Below are positions 4,469 through 7,251 of a stretch of 7,251 nt of DNA, in pieces (the first letter of the stretch is position 1; every line of letters begins with the position of its first letter). The stretch spans positions 1-7,251 of the forward strand of contig JAKBBE010000134.1 of NCBI GenBank assembly GCA_021826035.1. Reading direction: 5' to 3'. The position numbers and the translations under genes are program-made. The notes beneath the pieces were generated by a model. It saw nothing but the letters and a program-made list of their open reading frames with translations. It had not been told where the DNA came from and searched no databases. The DNA is from Pseudomonadota bacterium (GTDB taxonomy: Bacteria > Pseudomonadota > Gammaproteobacteria > Steroidobacterales > Steroidobacteraceae).

Positions 4469-6415
4469 ATGGCGAGTCGCGAACGGTTCCGCGGGGCTCG
4501 GTGGGTGCGAGTCCCGCTCGCGCTGCTGTTGCTGCTCGCCACCGTCGCGCATGCCGGCATTGCGCTGACGCTCCAGGGCGTGCGGGGCGCGCTGCGCGCC
4601 AACGTGCTCGCGTACCTCAGCTTCGAGCGCTACAAGGACAGCAAGCACCTGGATGGCGCGATCATCGAGCGGCTCGAGAACCGAGTGCAGAGCGAGGTGG
4701 ACTCGGCACTCGAGCCATACGGGTACTTCCAGCCCACCGTCCATCCGACCGTCCGACGCAGCGGCCCGAATCACTGGCGGGTGGTCCTGCGGATCGATCC
4801 CGGCCCACCGGTGCTGCTGCAGGCGGTGGACGTCAAGGTGACCGGAGCGGGCGCGGCCGACCCGCGCTTCACCCGCATCACGGACCACGTGCCGCTGCAG
4901 CGTGGCCAGCGCTTGGACGAGGCGGCCTACGAGCGGCTCAAGGGCGAGCTGCTGCAAACGGCCGCGACCTATGGGTACCTCGATGCGCGCCTCACCCGCC
5001 ACCAGATCCAGGTCGACCCTGGTCAGCGCCGCGCCAGCGTCTTTCTCACGCTCGCCACGGGCGTGCGCTACCGATTCGGTCCGACACAGATCGAGCAGCA
5101 CGCGCTCACCGACGCGCTGGTCCGGCGCTACCTGCGCTATCGGCACGGGCAACCGTTCGATCTGACGCAGCTGCTGCGCACCCAATTCGTGCTCGATGAC
5201 ACGGGCTACTTCTCCGATCTGGAAGTGGTGCCCGGCAAGCCCGACAAAGCCCGGCACCTCGTGCCGGTGCACATCCGCGCCAATTCGAGCCGGCGCAACG
5301 TCTATTCCTTCGCCGCCGGCTACGCCACCGACACCGGCGCGCGCGGCATCGTCAGCTGGCAGGATCGACGAGTGAACCGCGAGGGCGATCGGATGAGCGT
5401 CGATCTGGAGGCCGCGCAGCTGACCAAATACAGCCTGCAGAGCCGCTACATCATCCCGATCGGCGACCCGGCCACCGAGAATCTCGCCTTCATCGCGAGC
5501 GTCGAGCAGCGCCAGCTCGCGGCGGTGGATGCGCGCACCATGACGCTCGGGGTGCACCTCACCCGGGTCACGGGCCGCTGGCAGACCGTGTGGTTTCTCG
5601 ATGCGATGCATGCCACCGGATCGGTCAGCGGTCCGATCTGCCCCGGCGGGGTCCTCAATACGGCCGCGACTCAGTGCGGGCTCGCCGGGGTGAGCGTGGC
5701 GGCGCCCATCGCCGTTGCCAGCGTGGTCGGCAACATGCTCGTGCCGGGCGTCGAAATCACCTCGGTGCCGAGCGGCTACTTCGGCGAGCCGATCTTCGAG
5801 CACGGGGTGTCGATCGAGCTGCGCGGCTCGCATGGTGCGCTCGGCTCGCGGGCGGACTTCCTGCAGCTGCGCGTGCAGCTCGAGCGGGTGTTCAACTTCG
5901 CCCCGGGCTGGCATTTGCTGCTGCGCGATGAGTTCGGCGCGACTGCGGCCTCGCACTTCGACAATGTGCCGCCGGTGCTGCGCTTCTTCGCCGGCGGCGA
6001 GGGCAGCGTGCGCGGCTTCGAGTACAACTCGCTCTCCCCGACCCAGATCTTCTACGCGACGGGTGCCTACCAGGTGAACAACACCACCTACACCTGCTAT
6101 AGCGGCGCGGCGGCCCCGCAGAACGTGCCGAACCCGCAGCTGTGCCCCCTGCAGCCGATCCAGGCCGGTGGCAAGGATCTGATCAGCGGCTCGGTGGAGA
6201 TCGATCGGAATCTGCCGCACAACTTCGGCGTGGCGGCATTCTTCGACTACGGCAACGTGTTCAACAGCTTCCATATTCCGCACCTGTTGCAGTACGGTGC
6301 CGGTATCGGGTTTCGCGTGCGCCTGCCGGTGATGACGCTCGGCATCGACGTCGGCGAGCCGCTCTCCGCGCCGGGCAGCCCGCGGCTGTACATCAACTTC
6401 TCGCCGCGGCTATGA
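4469..6415 (+). CDS. tamA: TamA, outer-membrane BamA-family assembly factor
   Basis: TamA is an outer-membrane 16-strand beta barrel with three periplasmic POTRA domains; with TamB it is implicated in autotransporter assembly and envelope lipid transport. The product has 648 residues against 577 in E. coli. A signal peptide is clear: basic start, hydrophobic run at 15-26, likely cleavage after AHA at residue 29. POTRA1 starts with GVRGALRANVLAYLS (37-51), matching TamA; POTRA domains occupy roughly 31-110, 111-195 and 196-270. The barrel follows to the C-terminus, with the conserved loop-6 motif FFAGGEGSVRGFEY at 506-519 (VRGF 514-517) and GGKDLISGSVE at 567-577. Much of the extra length lies in two inserts: about 383-445, with Cys391 and Cys403, and about 523-566, with Cys543 and Cys559. 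These are the only four cysteines. The start is fixed by TAG directly before the ATG; GGAG at 4453-4456 is the likely Shine-Dalgarno. tamB follows 13 bases downstream. BamA itself would have five POTRA domains. Confidence 0.94.
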   Translation: MASRERFRGARWVRVPLALLLLLATVAHAGIALTLQGVRGALRANVLAYLSFERYKDSKHLDGAIIERLENRVQSEVDSALEPYGYFQPTVHPTVRRSGPNHWRVVLRIDPGPPVLLQAVDVKVTGAGAADPRFTRITDHVPLQRGQRLDEAAYERLKGELLQTAATYGYLDARLTRHQIQVDPGQRRASVFLTLATGVRYRFGPTQIEQHALTDALVRRYLRYRHGQPFDLTQLLRTQFVLDDTGYFSDLEVVPGKPDKARHLVPVHIRANSSRRNVYSFAAGYATDTGARGIVSWQDRRVNREGDRMSVDLEAAQLTKYSLQSRYIIPIGDPATENLAFIASVEQRQLAAVDARTMTLGVHLTRVTGRWQTVWFLDAMHATGSVSGPICPGGVLNTAATQCGLAGVSVAAPIAVASVVGNMLVPGVEITSVPSGYFGEPIFEHGVSIELRGSHGALGSRADFLQLRVQLERVFNFAPGWHLLLRDEFGATAASHFDNVPPVLRFFAGGEGSVRGFEYNSLSPTQIFYATGAYQVNNTTYTCYSGAAAPQNVPNPQLCPLQPIQAGGKDLISGSVEIDRNLPHNFGVAAFFDYGNVFNSFHIPHLLQYGAGIGFRVRLPVMTLGIDVGEPLSAPGSPRLYINFSPRL

Positions 6416-6428
6416 GGAACGCTGAGCG

Positions 6429-7251
6429 ATGCGCCGAGTTCTGATCTGGGGCGGGGTGCTGATCGGTCTGCTCGCAGTGCTGCTCGCCGCGGCCGCCTAC
6501 GCCGTGTTCTATACCCAGGGCGGTCTGCGCTTCGTCGTGGCGCACCTGCCGGCACGCTTCGGCTCCGCCGAGGTGCGCATCGAACAGGTGAGCGGCACGC
6601 TCGCCACGGGCGTGCACGCCGAGCGCGTGGTGATCAATCAGCGGCACGTCTACCTGCAGTTCGATGACGTCGACACGCGCGTGCATCTCTCGGCGCTCTC
6701 CTGGCGCACCCTGGTCAGTCCCGAGACCCGCATCCGTACGGCTTACATCCGGATCAAGCCGGTCCGGCCGCTGCCGGTCATCCGGCCTAAGTTTCTGCCC
6801 TGGGGACTGAGAATCCGCGTGACGCACGCACAGGTCGGCGCCGTGCGGCTGGTGCTGGAGAACGGCCGGCGCCTCGATGGCACTGAGCTGCGCGGCGCGG
6901 TGCAGATCGGCTACCGGGACCTGCACGTGACGGATTTCACGCTGCGCATGGGGCAGGCCCGGTACCGGCTCGCCGCGGCGCTGCAGGCCGCCCGGCCACT
7001 GAAGCTCTCCGTGGGCGGCGAGTTCACCTGGAGCCCGCCGCGCCAGCCGCGGTGGCAAGGGCATCTGGCGCTGCACGGGAACATCGCGGCCATGACGCTC
7101 GAGGCGCACCTGAGCGCGCCCTTCTCTGCGGGGCTGCACGGGACGCTGCGCGAGCAGCGCGGCCGCTGGAGCACACAGAGCGAACTCGCCATCCGCGGGT
7201 TCGATCTGCGCGCCTGGCACCGCACCGGGCGCTTCGGGCGCATCGGCGCGC
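6429..7251 (+). CDS. tamB: TamB, N-terminal part (runs off window end)
   Basis: TamB is a very long periplasm-spanning protein anchored in the inner membrane; it pairs with TamA and belongs to the AsmA/TamB group of bridge-like lipid-transport proteins. The frame stays open to the window end and shows 274 residues of what should be more than 1,000. A single N-terminal membrane anchor (residues 4-27) is followed by TQGGLRFVVAHLP at 29-41 and VRIEQVSGTLATGV at 49-62, the usual start of TamB proteins, where a G-L-x-x-hydrophobic segment leads into V-x-G-x-L. The rest alternates short polar and hydrophobic stretches, as expected for repeated beta strands. The ATG at 6429 has AGGA at 6415-6418, ten bases upstream and overlapping the tamA stop. 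Lack of other signals in the 13-base gap supports co-transcription with tamA. Function is assigned from the N-terminal pattern plus the tamA neighbour; the diagnostic C-terminal DUF490 domain is outside the window. Confidence 0.9.
   Translation, partial: MRRVLIWGGVLIGLLAVLLAAAAYAVFYTQGGLRFVVAHLPARFGSAEVRIEQVSGTLATGVHAERVVINQRHVYLQFDDVDTRVHLSALSWRTLVSPETRIRTAYIRIKPVRPLPVIRPKFLPWGLRIRVTHAQVGAVRLVLENGRRLDGTELRGAVQIGYRDLHVTDFTLRMGQARYRLAAALQAARPLKLSVGGEFTWSPPRQPRWQGHLALHGNIAAMTLEAHLSAPFSAGLHGTLREQRGRWSTQSELAIRGFDLRAWHRTGRFGRIGA

Noticed and set aside
4418..6283. Very long open frame (621 codons) on the minus strand, antisense to tamA
   Set aside because: It lies opposite a gene with clear TamA motifs, its translation is low-complexity (rich in Arg, Ala, His, Glu) with no recognisable domain, and such antisense frames arise routinely in GC-rich codon usage.

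Overview
The window is very GC-rich DNA with tightly packed, long open frames. It carries a TamA/TamB pair (outer-membrane biogenesis of Gram-negative bacteria), a NudC-type Nudix hydrolase and a protein with the architecture of FlhC, a regulator known mainly from beta- and gammaproteobacteria. Together these point to a high-GC proteobacterium, most likely a gammaproteobacterium; that placement is inference. Nothing indicates a mobile element, CRISPR array, rRNA or tRNA. It reads as ordinary chromosomal housekeeping sequence with one less familiar stretch in the middle.

Layout. (1) Positions 1-193, minus strand: N-terminus of a pyruvate carboxylase cut by the window edge. It diverges across a 74-base intergenic gap from an isoaspartyl peptidase / L-asparaginase-like Ntn hydrolase (268-1188, plus). 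(2) Positions 1189-1271: a convergent gap holding a perfect 16-bp inverted repeat that probably ends transcription. (3) Positions 1272-1937, minus: a protein I do not recognise, divergent from (4) an FlhC-like regulator (2125-2691, plus). The regulator heads a compact plus-strand run with nudC (2710-3609) and a TANGO2/NRDE-family protein (3609-4379), whose GTG start overlaps the nudC stop by one base. (5) After an 89-base gap with a credible sigma70-type promoter comes tamA (4469-6415), followed 13 bases later by tamB (from 6429 to the window end, incomplete).

How the genes fit together. TamA and TamB form an outer-membrane/inner-membrane-anchored complex implicated in autotransporter assembly and envelope lipid transport, and the spacing supports one operon. 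FlhC-like, nudC and TANGO2-like genes are probably co-transcribed, but no established pathway joins them. The best leads are the FlhC-like protein with no recognisable flhD or flagellar gene nearby, the unidentified gene divergent from it, and two cysteine-bearing insertions in the TamA barrel. I found no convincing evidence of a wholly new multi-gene system.
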